From positions 1 to 48,804 of the forward strand of contig JBKPCD010000177.1 in assembly GCA_046727175.1 (NCBI GenBank): a stretch of DNA of 48,804 bases. The letters are read 5' to 3'. This DNA is from JBKPCD01 sp046727175 (GTDB lineage Bacteria; Acidobacteriota; Vicinamibacteria; Vicinamibacterales; 2-12-FULL-66-21). This document shows positions 38,931 through 46,950 of this stretch, piece by piece (position 1 is the stretch's first letter; each line of letters starts with the position of its first letter). The notes beneath the pieces are model-generated. The model had not been told where the DNA came from, searched no databases, and was given only the letters and a program-made list of their open reading frames with translations. Position numbers and translations under genes: made by a program.

Positions 38931-41729
38931 ATGTCGGCACCATTGATTGAACTGCCGTCGTCGGTCTCCTCGTCCGGATACACGGACGGATTGGGCCGAC
39001 GTGTGCTCGCGTTCGATCGCGAAACAGGCGTGATGCTCGAGCAGCTGCGCCTCCGGCCGGAGCTCGCGGCGTTCGAAGCCGGAATTCGCGAGCGGGTCGC
39101 ACAGCTCGCAGGCTTCAAGGACGATCGCTTCCCCATTCTTTACCGGACCGAGCGCGACTCCGAGACCGGCGAAGTCATGATCGTGTCCGGCTTCGTGCCC
39201 GGCACGCGCCTGTCGGATCTTATCGACACCGCCGAGATCGAACGCTTCGTTCCCGGCGTGGATGTCGCCATCGGATTTCTGCTCAGCGCGCTGCCGGCGC
39301 TGTCCGCCCTGCATACGACGACCGGCTTCGCGCACGGCCTGATCGATCCGGCACGCACCGTCGTCACGCCGGCTGGCCAAGCCGTCCTTCTCGATCCGGC
39401 GCTCGGGAAAGTGATGGAACGGCTCGGTCTGTCGCGGCAGCGCCTCTGGACGTCATTCGGAATCGCGGTCCCACCCTCAGTGCAGGCGGCTCAATTCGAT
39501 GCCGCGAGCGACATGGCGCAAGTTGCGCTGGCTGCCGTCATGCTGGTGATCGGACGCAGGCTGAAAGACGACGAATACCCCGACGGCATTGCGCGGCTGC
39601 TGGTTGAAGTCGTCGATGTCGCACAGATCCGCGGGAGCGCTGCTTTCGCCGCAGGGCTTCAGCGGATCCTCCAGCGCTCCCTGCCCCTTCCAAGCCGACG
39701 GCCGTACGCAAACGTCGACGAGATGATCTTCGACGTCCGCATCCTCGTACGACGCGAGATCGGCGCAGACGCCTGCCGCGCTGCCTTACTTGAATTCGTC
39801 ACGCGCATGGACGCGGCGTTTTCGCTGACGACGTCGGCTGACGGGGATGAGGACGCACGGTCCTGGCCGGCTGAGGAGGAAGAATACGACGGGTCCGCGG
39901 CCGAGGCCGGGCACGTCGATGACGTTCCTGCACTTCCTTCGCATGTGGAAGTCGTAGAGGGACCAATCGAATTCGAGATATCGCTGGACGACATCAGCAT
40001 CGCCAGGCCGATCGTTTCCACCGAGCCAATCGATGTCGTCTACGATCTTCCGGGCCTCGATTCGATCGAGATTCTCCACGATCGCAAGGATTCGGAGCCA
40101 CTGAGCACGCCCAGCGAGATCCATCCCGAGTCGCCGTCGATCGAAATCGCCCAGCTCAGGGAGATTGACTCTCAAGCCGCGATGTCAGTGATCGCCAATC
40201 AGCCAGCTGCTCCGTCGATCGAAGAACCGGTCCCTGCTGAAATCGCGCCCGAGACAGCGGTCGTCGAACAGCCAGTGACAGCTGCGTCAGACCCGGCGTC
40301 CGCCGAAGAGGCAGCGCCCATCGCGGAACCCCCCGCGACCGCTCCCAAGGCCGGCACGTCACGACGGAAGAAGCGACAGCAGAAATCGGCGCGCGCCCGC
40401 AAAGACAAGCTGCGCTCCACGGCCGGTGCGCCGACGAACGCGAAACAGACTCCGGCGGAAACACCGCCATCGAAATCCGGCTGGCTCGTGCCTCCTGATC
40501 GCGCGCGGGCGTTCGAGCAGTTCATGCCCGCTGCGCCGGTGGAACCCGCGCAGGCGACGATCACTCATCCGCCGCACGCTCCGGTTCAAATCGCGGCAGC
40601 CGTGCCTGTACCGCCGGTACATGTTCGCCCCGAGCCGTCGCCGATGAACGTCCTGCCGAATCCCGTGGCGCTGCCGCAGCCGCCCGTGCTGCCACAACCA
40701 GTGCCGATGCCGCGGTATGGCGCGCCGAGCGTGCCGCCACCAGCCGCGAGCGCCGCGCCAGTTGCGCCAATCGCTGTCGCTGGGGTGGTGAAACCCGAGT
40801 CACCACCGGTGAAGATCAAATCCGAGCTGCCCGCGGGATACACGCCGCCGAGAAAGCGCCGCGTCGACACGCTGGAAGGAACGGGCGCCGACCCGGTGAG
40901 CGCCGTTCCACACGTGTATCGACGAGAGCTCTTTCAGGCCGAAGAACCGCGCTCGTTTCCGTGGAAGCTGGCCGCCGCCGCAATCGTGATCGTGGCGGTT
41001 GGCATCGTCGGAGGCCGCGCTTATCTTGCAGGGCGGCATGCGCAGGCGGCACTCGCCGCGCCGGCCGCAACGCCTCCGCCGCCACCGGCCGGCCCGACGC
41101 CTCCCCCGAAGGGAAAAGGACAAATCATCGTGCAGACGGAACCGGCCGGCGCGCGCGTGCTGCTCGACGGCAAACCCGCGGGTGAAAGCCCTGTTACCCT
41201 CGACGCGATCGCACCAGGCCGCCACGTGCTGACCTTCATCTCGTCGTCGGGCACGATCAAGCGAACGGTCCGCGTCATCGCCGGAAAGACGATCAACCTC
41301 GAGGTGCCCGTCTTCTCTGGTTGGCTGGCGCTTTTCGCTCCCGTGGTTCTCGACGTCTCTGAAGACGGCAAGTCACTCGGCACGACCGAAGACAAGCGAT
41401 TGATGATCGCGCCGGGCCATCACAAGCTCACGCTGACGAATCGTGAGCTCGGGTACAGTGCCGTCCAGGAAGTCGATGTCGACGCCGGGCAGGTCACCTC
41501 GCTGACGATCGATCCGCGGGGAACCGCAAACTTCTCGTCAAACCCGGACTCGGAAGTCTGGATGGACGGCCGGAGGCTCGGCGTGACGCCACTCGCGGGT
41601 CTTCCGGTGCCACTTGGTGTGCGCGACTTCATCTTCAAGCACCCCGATCACGGCGAGCGGCGCGCCACGATCACCGTGCGCGCCGACGCGCCGGCCGCCG
41701 TCAGCGTGGACTTCACGAAACAACAGTAG
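38931..41729 (+). CDS. Pseudokinase with Pro-rich linker, membrane anchor and PEGA domains
   Basis: Large 932-residue signalling-like protein, function unknown. Residues about 60-260 look like a protein-kinase fold, but the catalytic loop reads 'FAHGLIDPARTVVTPAG' and the DFG position 'AVLLDPALGK', so the usual HRD and DFG residues are missing. A long Ala/Pro/Glu-rich linker follows (about 320-680), then one TM helix ('LAAAAIVIVAVGIVGGRAYL') near 690. Two or three PEGA-like beta domains follow ('GARVLLDGKPAGESPVTLDA', 'SEVWMDGRRLGVTPLAGLPV'). ATG at 38931; the longer upstream frame has no ribosome site. Topology: kinase-like part in the cytosol, PEGA part in the periplasm. Confidence 0.82.
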   Translation: MSAPLIELPSSVSSSGYTDGLGRRVLAFDRETGVMLEQLRLRPELAAFEAGIRERVAQLAGFKDDRFPILYRTERDSETGEVMIVSGFVPGTRLSDLIDTAEIERFVPGVDVAIGFLLSALPALSALHTTTGFAHGLIDPARTVVTPAGQAVLLDPALGKVMERLGLSRQRLWTSFGIAVPPSVQAAQFDAASDMAQVALAAVMLVIGRRLKDDEYPDGIARLLVEVVDVAQIRGSAAFAAGLQRILQRSLPLPSRRPYANVDEMIFDVRILVRREIGADACRAALLEFVTRMDAAFSLTTSADGDEDARSWPAEEEEYDGSAAEAGHVDDVPALPSHVEVVEGPIEFEISLDDISIARPIVSTEPIDVVYDLPGLDSIEILHDRKDSEPLSTPSEIHPESPSIEIAQLREIDSQAAMSVIANQPAAPSIEEPVPAEIAPETAVVEQPVTAASDPASAEEAAPIAEPPATAPKAGTSRRKKRQQKSARARKDKLRSTAGAPTNAKQTPAETPPSKSGWLVPPDRARAFEQFMPAAPVEPAQATITHPPHAPVQIAAAVPVPPVHVRPEPSPMNVLPNPVALPQPPVLPQPVPMPRYGAPSVPPPAASAAPVAPIAVAGVVKPESPPVKIKSELPAGYTPPRKRRVDTLEGTGADPVSAVPHVYRRELFQAEEPRSFPWKLAAAAIVIVAVGIVGGRAYLAGRHAQAALAAPAATPPPPPAGPTPPPKGKGQIIVQTEPAGARVLLDGKPAGESPVTLDAIAPGRHVLTFISSSGTIKRTVRVIAGKTINLEVPVFSGWLALFAPVVLDVSEDGKSLGTTEDKRLMIAPGHHKLTLTNRELGYSAVQEVDVDAGQVTSLTIDPRGTANFSSNPDSEVWMDGRRLGVTPLAGLPVPLGVRDFIFKHPDHGERRATITVRADAPAAVSVDFTKQQ

Positions 41730-41918
41730 CCGGCAGTCTCGAAATCGTGATCCTGCGCACAGGATTGCGCCGTCGTTCGCACGTCCATGCAGCTCTGCTG
41801 TTGGGCATCGCTCAATTTTTCTCCAGACTTGTGCCGGTTTCGACGCAACCTCGGTCGAACGACCGTGGCACTCTCCTTGCCTCGGCGCACACTGCACGTT
41901 TCAAACAAGGACGTTCAC
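41730..41918. other. Gap after the pseudokinase gene
   Basis: About 190 bp without a gene; contains the promoter or leader of the small CxxC gene. No repeat or clear terminator seen. Confidence 0.4.
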
Positions 41919-42068
41919 ATGTGGACCTGGATCAGCTGCTACGTAACCGGCCATGACTACAGCGTGTGTTGCGACGGCGGGGCAATGTTCCTGCGCTGCG
42001 TCGTTTGCGGGCGTCGTTCTCAAGGGTGGGTCGTCCACGGGCACGGACACGCGCAACGCAACGCGTAG
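41919..42068 (+). CDS. Small Cys/His-rich protein, function unknown
   Basis: A 49-residue product, ATG at 41919 with AAGGAC about 6 nt upstream. Cys pairs in 'VCCDGG' and 'LRCVVCGRRSQGW' and His in 'VVHGHGHAQ' suggest a metal site. Short proteins with this C-x-x-C-G-R-x-S-x-G-W pattern look like conserved orphans in GC-rich soil bacteria (from memory, not checked). Confidence 0.6.
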   Translation: MWTWISCYVTGHDYSVCCDGGAMFLRCVVCGRRSQGWVVHGHGHAQRNA

Positions 42069-42165
42069 GCGCGCCGCAGGCGACGCCGCGCCGGAGCGGA
42101 GCGGGCGAAGGGGTCCCCGCGAGCGACGGCGATAGGGGTCGGGCGGGGACAAGCCCCCCGGTCCA
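42069..42165. repeat. Family B GC-rich repeat
   Basis: About 97 bp matching 19009-19107 (blocks GCCGGAGCGGAGCGGG, GGGGTCCCCGCGAGCGACGG and AAGCCCCCCGG). It fills the gap between the small CxxC gene and the rhodanese gene. Confidence 0.75.
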
Positions 42166-42197
42166 ATAATTGACACCCCACTGCGCCGCTGGGGACA

Positions 42198-42590
42198 ATG
42201 CTCGAAATGCTCCCCCCGGCCGTCCCACGTATCGCCAAGGAAGACCTCCAGCAACGGCTGAACGGATCGCGCGGCGAGCCGCCAGTCATCGTTGACGTTC
42301 GTCTCAAGTATCCGTACGAGCACAGCACCGTGAAATTGCCTGGTGCCATTCGCATGGCGCCCGGCGCGCTGGATGCCTCGGCACTCCCCCGTGATCGCGA
42401 AATCGTGGTGTACGACTCCGACCCCGACGAGTTGGTGAGCGAGCGCGCCGCCGCGGAGCTGATTCGCCTCGGCTATCGCGCCTCGGCTCTGCGTGGTGGC
42501 ATCGCCGAGTGGGTCAACGCGAAGCTGCCCATCGAGACCAAACCCGCACCGCAGGCGGCCCCGCCAGCACCGGGCGCGCTGAAGGGGTGA
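42198..42590 (+). CDS. Rhodanese-like domain protein lacking the active-site Cys
   Basis: A 130-residue single rhodanese fold: 'VIVDVRLKYPYEHSTVKLPG' (CH2A region), then 'IVVYDSDPDELVSERAAAEL', where sulfurtransferases have the catalytic Cys just after VY, and 'GYRASALRGGIAEWVNAKLP'. The Cys position is Asp, so it is probably not a sulfurtransferase and may bind or sense something instead. The C-terminus is Pro/Ala-rich. The stop overlaps the next gene's GTG by 4 bp, suggesting a linked role. Confidence 0.78.
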   Translation: MLEMLPPAVPRIAKEDLQQRLNGSRGEPPVIVDVRLKYPYEHSTVKLPGAIRMAPGALDASALPRDREIVVYDSDPDELVSERAAAELIRLGYRASALRGGIAEWVNAKLPIETKPAPQAAPPAPGALKG

Positions 42591-44311
42591 GGGCGCAGAC
42601 GCAACTCCACGTGACCTTGCGGCAGCTCGCCGAGCTTGCCGAGATTCGCGGCGCAAGTGGCGACGCGTCCGATCTCCTCGAGGCCGCGGCCGCCATCGAA
42701 GCGCTCGGACCCGACGGTGCCGAACGGCTCGGCCAACTCGTTCGCCGCAATCGCCTGTCGGATATTCCGAATCTCCATCCCCGCATTCACGCGAGGGTTC
42801 GCGAGCTTGTTCGATCGAATACGGACGCGGTGGCTGCCGCAATGCGCGATGTCCCGGAGCTCATTGCAGCTCTTCTCGACCTCGGCGTTCTGACGTCGAC
42901 CGACGCGCTCGTGCTCGTGCGAGACCTGGACGTCGCCACCATTGCCGACCTCGAGATTGCGACCGACGACGGCCGCCTCGAAGAGAGGATGGGGACTGCC
43001 ATCGCGCGACGTCTCGAAGCCGCGACTGTCGTGCTGCGCGTTCAGGCCCGGCCGATGATTCTCGGTCGAGCATTCGACGCCCTCGAAGCGATCCTGCCCG
43101 CAATCGCAGAATCGTGTCCTGCTCTCGCTGAGACCATTCCCGCAGGGGACGTTCGACGGTGCGAGCCACTCGTCCGCGGCATCGTTCTGATGGGACGCGC
43201 GGCTGATCCGTCAGCAGCAATCGATCAAGTATGCGCGATGAAAGGGACGAGCGCGGTGTTGCGCAGGAGCGCCCGGCGAGCAATTCTCCGATACGACCGA
43301 ACCGAGATTGACATCCACGTGGCAACCGACGAAGACTTCGGCTCGGTGCTCGTCGAACACACCGGGTCTCGAGAGCACCTGAAGCTGATTCGTCCACGGC
43401 AGAATCGAGCCGGCGCTCGTGCCGATGAGCACCAGCACTACGCCGGGATCGGGCTGACATTCATCCCACCGGAGCTCAGGCAAGGCTCCGGCGAGGTCGA
43501 GGCGGCATCAACCGGCGCGATACCCAGCCTCATCACGCGCGAGCAGATCCGGGGCGATCTGCACATGCACAGCACGTACAGCGACGGGCGGGAGACGATC
43601 GCGGTGATGGCGGAAACATGTCACACGCTCGGGTACGAGTACATCGCGATCACGGATCACTCGGAGCGTGCGGCTGCGTCGCGAACGCTCTCCGTCGATC
43701 AAATCGGTCGACAGCGCCAAGAAATCGATCGCGTGCGCGAGCGATTTCCACGGATGACGATCCTTCACGGCATCGAAGTCGACATCATGCCTGACGGCGA
43801 GCTCGACTTCAGCGATGAGGTGCTCGAGCAGTTCGACATCGTCCTCGCTTCGCTGCACGACTCGGCGGGTCACGGCCGCGCGCGGCTCACCGAGCGGTGC
43901 CTCCGCGCGATCAGGCATCCGCTCGTCAACGTGATCACACATCCCGCGAATCAACTTGTTGGAGCTCGCGGCGGATACGATCTCGATTTCGACGCGATCT
44001 ACGCAGCAGCCACCGAAACGGGCACGTTACTTGAAATCGACGGCGCGCCCGGACATCTCGATCTTGACGGCGAACATGCGCGAGCGGCGATTGCTGCAGG
44101 CGTGACCGTCGTCATCGACAGCGATTGCCATCGCGCGGATCGCCTCGATCGCCAGATGCGAATGGGCGTGGGGACCGCGCGGCGCGGATGGGTGGAACCG
44201 CGTCACGTGTTGAACGCTCGCCCGCTGACCGAGGTGCTGGCCTTCATTGCCAGGAAGCGTGGCAAAGCTGATAACATGGGTCCGTCCAGCCTCTGCCCGA
44301 GGGTTCCATGA
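42587..44311 (+). CDS. PolX-like protein: degenerate polymerase domain with intact PHP domain
   Basis: A 574-residue protein with the architecture of bacterial PolX: N-terminal helix-hairpin region, polymerase-beta-like domain and C-terminal PHP domain. The PHP metal residues are all present: 'DLHMHSTYSDG', 'AITDHSE', 'HGIEVDI', 'ASLHDS', 'VITHP' and 'DSDCH'. In contrast the polymerase motif, normally GS...RRG...DxD, here reads 'AGDVRRCEPLVRGIVLMG', lacking the Ser and the Asp pair. So a PHP phosphoesterase or exonuclease without polymerase activity is likely. GTG at 42587 overlaps the rhodanese stop. Confidence 0.82.
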   Translation: MRAQTQLHVTLRQLAELAEIRGASGDASDLLEAAAAIEALGPDGAERLGQLVRRNRLSDIPNLHPRIHARVRELVRSNTDAVAAAMRDVPELIAALLDLGVLTSTDALVLVRDLDVATIADLEIATDDGRLEERMGTAIARRLEAATVVLRVQARPMILGRAFDALEAILPAIAESCPALAETIPAGDVRRCEPLVRGIVLMGRAADPSAAIDQVCAMKGTSAVLRRSARRAILRYDRTEIDIHVATDEDFGSVLVEHTGSREHLKLIRPRQNRAGARADEHQHYAGIGLTFIPPELRQGSGEVEAASTGAIPSLITREQIRGDLHMHSTYSDGRETIAVMAETCHTLGYEYIAITDHSERAAASRTLSVDQIGRQRQEIDRVRERFPRMTILHGIEVDIMPDGELDFSDEVLEQFDIVLASLHDSAGHGRARLTERCLRAIRHPLVNVITHPANQLVGARGGYDLDFDAIYAAATETGTLLEIDGAPGHLDLDGEHARAAIAAGVTVVIDSDCHRADRLDRQMRMGVGTARRGWVEPRHVLNARPLTEVLAFIARKRGKADNMGPSSLCPRVP

Positions 44312-44973
44312 AAGCGATTCCGGGGGCACTGTTCCTCATCGTTGCCCTTGGCAATTCCGTGCCCGCCCAGGGTCCAACGCTGCCAGCAGCTGAGGTGGCT
44401 GCGTCGCTGCAACGGAAGTACGACAGCATTCGCGATTTTTCCGCTGATTTCACACAGGAAGCCGAGAGCGGGGTCCTTCGCAAGAAGCTGGTCGAGCAGG
44501 GCACGGTCCTCATCAAGAAACCTGGCAAGATGCGCTGGACCTACAGGCAGCCCGAGGAGAAGATTTTCGTCTCCGACGGCACCACCATGTACATGTCCGT
44601 CCCGGCGGACAAGCAGGTCATCGTCAGCCCCGTGCCCACGGAAGACGAAGCGACCACCGCAGTCCTGTTCCTCACGGGAAAGGGCAATCTGACACGTGAT
44701 TTCTCCGTCACGTACGCCGAGGGCGACACGCCGGACACCTACTCGCTGATGCTGCAGCCGAAGCTCGCGCAGCGTGACTACGACTGGCTGCAGCTCGTGG
44801 TCGACCGCGCGACACTCCAGATCCGCGTCCTGACCGCCGCCGATAAACAGGGCACGCGTTCGACGTTCAGGTTCTCGAACTTCAAGGAAAACGTCGGATT
44901 GTCCGATAAGGTCTTTACGTTCAGCATCCCACGTGGAAGCGATGTCACCTACACAGGCTCCCGCAAACGCTGA
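44308..44973 (+). CDS. lolA: LolA-like outer-membrane lipoprotein carrier
   Basis: Periplasmic chaperone that moves lipoproteins from the inner to the outer membrane. The 221 residues start with a signal peptide ending near 'NSVPAQG', then the LolA fold: 'YDSIRDFSADFTQEA', 'KPGKMRWTYRQPEEKIFVSD', 'DYDWLQLVVDRATLQIRVLT' and 'FSNFKENVGLSDKVFTFSIP'. The ATG overlaps the PolX stop by 4 bp, and the next gene overlaps its end by 32 bp. So lolA is the middle of a coupled group, followed by a lipoprotein secretin that could be one of its clients. Confidence 0.87.
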   Translation: MKAIPGALFLIVALGNSVPAQGPTLPAAEVAASLQRKYDSIRDFSADFTQEAESGVLRKKLVEQGTVLIKKPGKMRWTYRQPEEKIFVSDGTTMYMSVPADKQVIVSPVPTEDEATTAVLFLTGKGNLTRDFSVTYAEGDTPDTYSLMLQPKLAQRDYDWLQLVVDRATLQIRVLTAADKQGTRSTFRFSNFKENVGLSDKVFTFSIPRGSDVTYTGSRKR

Positions 44974-46801
44974 CCGCGTCCGGTTCGGGCGGTTTTCGGC
45001 GATTTGCGTCGTCCTCGCGCTCGTGTCGGCGTGCGCGACGAGCTCGGCGTATCGAGCGGGACAGCACGCCGAGCAGACGAACGACTTCGACCGCGCGGTG
45101 GTGGAGTACACGAAGGCCGCGCGGGCCAACCCCGACGATCGGAACACGCGCGGTGCGCTGCAACGCGCCCGGTTGCGCGCTTCGCAGGAGCACTTCTTTC
45201 GCGGCCGCCGTCTGGCAGCGACCGAACGATACGAGGAAGCGCTTGTCGAGTATCAGCTCGCTTCGGAATTGAATCCCGGCGACCCGCAAGTCGAACTGGC
45301 GTTGCGGGACACACGCCAGAAGCTGCGAACCAAGATCTCGGTCTCGCGCGGCGGGAAGACCGAGCTCCAGGCTTTGATCGAACGATCCCGCGACCTTGCG
45401 CCCCCTGGTCTCGATCTGCCGGAGGATGCGAAGCTGCCGGACTCATTGGTGTTCAGCTCTGCACCGAGTCGGGCCGTGTTCACGGCCATCGCACGCTTTG
45501 CCGGATTGAACATCGTCTTCGATCCAACGTTTCGCGATACGCCGATCAGCGTCGACCTCCGGAACTTCACGCTTGCCGATGCGCTTGCAGCCGTAACCGC
45601 CAGCACGCGCACCTTCTACCGCGTCACCGCTCAGAAGACGATTACGATCGTTCCCGACACGCCGGCCAAACGACGCGAGTACGAAGACGCCGTCGTCAGC
45701 ACCTTTTATCTGAGCAACGCCGACATCAAAGAGGTCATCGATCTGCTTCGGATCGTCGTCGACGTCCGGCAGATCTCGCCGATCACTGCAACCAACGCGA
45801 TCGCGCTGAAAGATACACCGGAGCGGATTGCTGCCGCTGGACGACTCATTGCAGCCATCGACAAGGCCCGCCCGGAAGTGATCATCGACGTCGAGCTCTT
45901 GGAGGTGGCTCGCTCCCGCCTTCGCGAGTACGGATTGGGGCTTGCCTCGCCAGGATCACCCGGCATTTCCGGCACCGCTGATGTCAACCGTCAGAACCTG
46001 ACGCTCGAAGACCTGCGCAATCTCACCGCGTCGGATGTGTTTCTCACCGGCGTGCCCGGCATTTACTACAAACTGCTGAAGAACGACGCCAACACGCGAA
46101 CGCTGGCGAATCCGCAGCTGCGAACGTCCGAAGGGATCGCCGCGCAGGCGAGATTCGGCGAAGAGGTTCCGGTCCCGATCACCACGTTCGCGCCGATTGC
46201 CACCGGAGGCGTGAACCAGCAGCCCATTACGTCGTATCAATACCGCAACGTCGGTGTGAACATCGACATCCTGCCGCGCACGCACCACGATGATGAAGTT
46301 TCGCTGACGCTCAAGCTCGTCGTGAGCAGCCTCGCCGGAACGGGGTTCGGCGGACTGCCGACGTTCGGCAACCGCGAAATCAGCACGACCATCCGGCTGA
46401 AGGACGGCGAGACCAACATGCTGGGCGGCCTGATTCGCGATGAAGAGCGGACCACGCTCGCAGGTGTCCCCGGCCTGAGCGATCTGCCGCTCATCGGCCA
46501 TCTCTTTGCGAATAATCACAAAGAGGTGCTGCAGACCGACATCGTCCTCACACTGACGCCGCACATCGTTCGCGTGCTGGACCTCACTGAAGCGGATCTG
46601 AGACCGTTCCGCCTGGGTCGCGACACGGGCACCACGGGAGAAGTGCAGCCGGTCCAGATTCCACGGGACGAGGCGCAGCCGCCGCGCGATCCCACGAACC
46701 CGCCGCCAGCCGCGCCAGCCCCGACGTTTCCGCAGCCCCTCCAGCCGCCGCTGCCCGGAACGCCTGTCCCTCCCCCAAAGCCAGGCGGTGCCGGGACGTA
46801 A
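44942..46801 (+). CDS. Lipoprotein secretin with N-terminal TPRs (GspD-like)
   Basis: Second outer-membrane secretin in the window. From the ATG at 44942: a signal region with lipobox 'LVSAC' near residue 30, TPR-like repeats (about 40-110, 'AGQHAEQTNDFDRAVVEYTK'), an STN/N0 domain ('TAIARFAGLNIVFDPTFRD'), N1 and N3-type segments ('YLSNADIKEVIDLLRIVVDV') and a secretin core ('ANPQLRTSEGIAAQARFGEE', 'LVVSSLAGTGFGGLPTFGNR', 'LVVLTPHIVRVL'-type end). It closes with a Pro-rich tail. TPR plus secretin in one chain occurs in GspD-like proteins of several diderm phyla. The exported substrate is unknown. Confidence 0.85.
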   Translation: MSPTQAPANADRVRFGRFSAICVVLALVSACATSSAYRAGQHAEQTNDFDRAVVEYTKAARANPDDRNTRGALQRARLRASQEHFFRGRRLAATERYEEALVEYQLASELNPGDPQVELALRDTRQKLRTKISVSRGGKTELQALIERSRDLAPPGLDLPEDAKLPDSLVFSSAPSRAVFTAIARFAGLNIVFDPTFRDTPISVDLRNFTLADALAAVTASTRTFYRVTAQKTITIVPDTPAKRREYEDAVVSTFYLSNADIKEVIDLLRIVVDVRQISPITATNAIALKDTPERIAAAGRLIAAIDKARPEVIIDVELLEVARSRLREYGLGLASPGSPGISGTADVNRQNLTLEDLRNLTASDVFLTGVPGIYYKLLKNDANTRTLANPQLRTSEGIAAQARFGEEVPVPITTFAPIATGGVNQQPITSYQYRNVGVNIDILPRTHHDDEVSLTLKLVVSSLAGTGFGGLPTFGNREISTTIRLKDGETNMLGGLIRDEERTTLAGVPGLSDLPLIGHLFANNHKEVLQTDIVLTLTPHIVRVLDLTEADLRPFRLGRDTGTTGEVQPVQIPRDEAQPPRDPTNPPPAAPAPTFPQPLQPPLPGTPVPPPKPGGAGT

Positions 46802-46879
46802 GAGGCAATTGTGGATTCTGAAGGGTAATTTGAGTGTGGCGGCGGTGCCAGCCTGCGGACGCCTTCAGCAGTCATCACC

Positions 46880-46950
46880 TCAGCTCAAGTCGTCCGGACG
46901 CGCCGGAGAAGCCGGTTGCCACTCAATTCACAATTTGCAATTCACAATTT
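46880..46950. repeat. AATTCAC heptamer repeat between secretin and murA
   Basis: GCTCAAGTCGTCCGG followed by AATTCAC, AATTTGC, AATTCAC heptamers, as at 22446-22510. The array ends inside the murA stop codon on the minus strand. The left part of the gap (46802-46830) carries a degenerate complementary arm (AATTGTGGATT). Confidence 0.65.
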
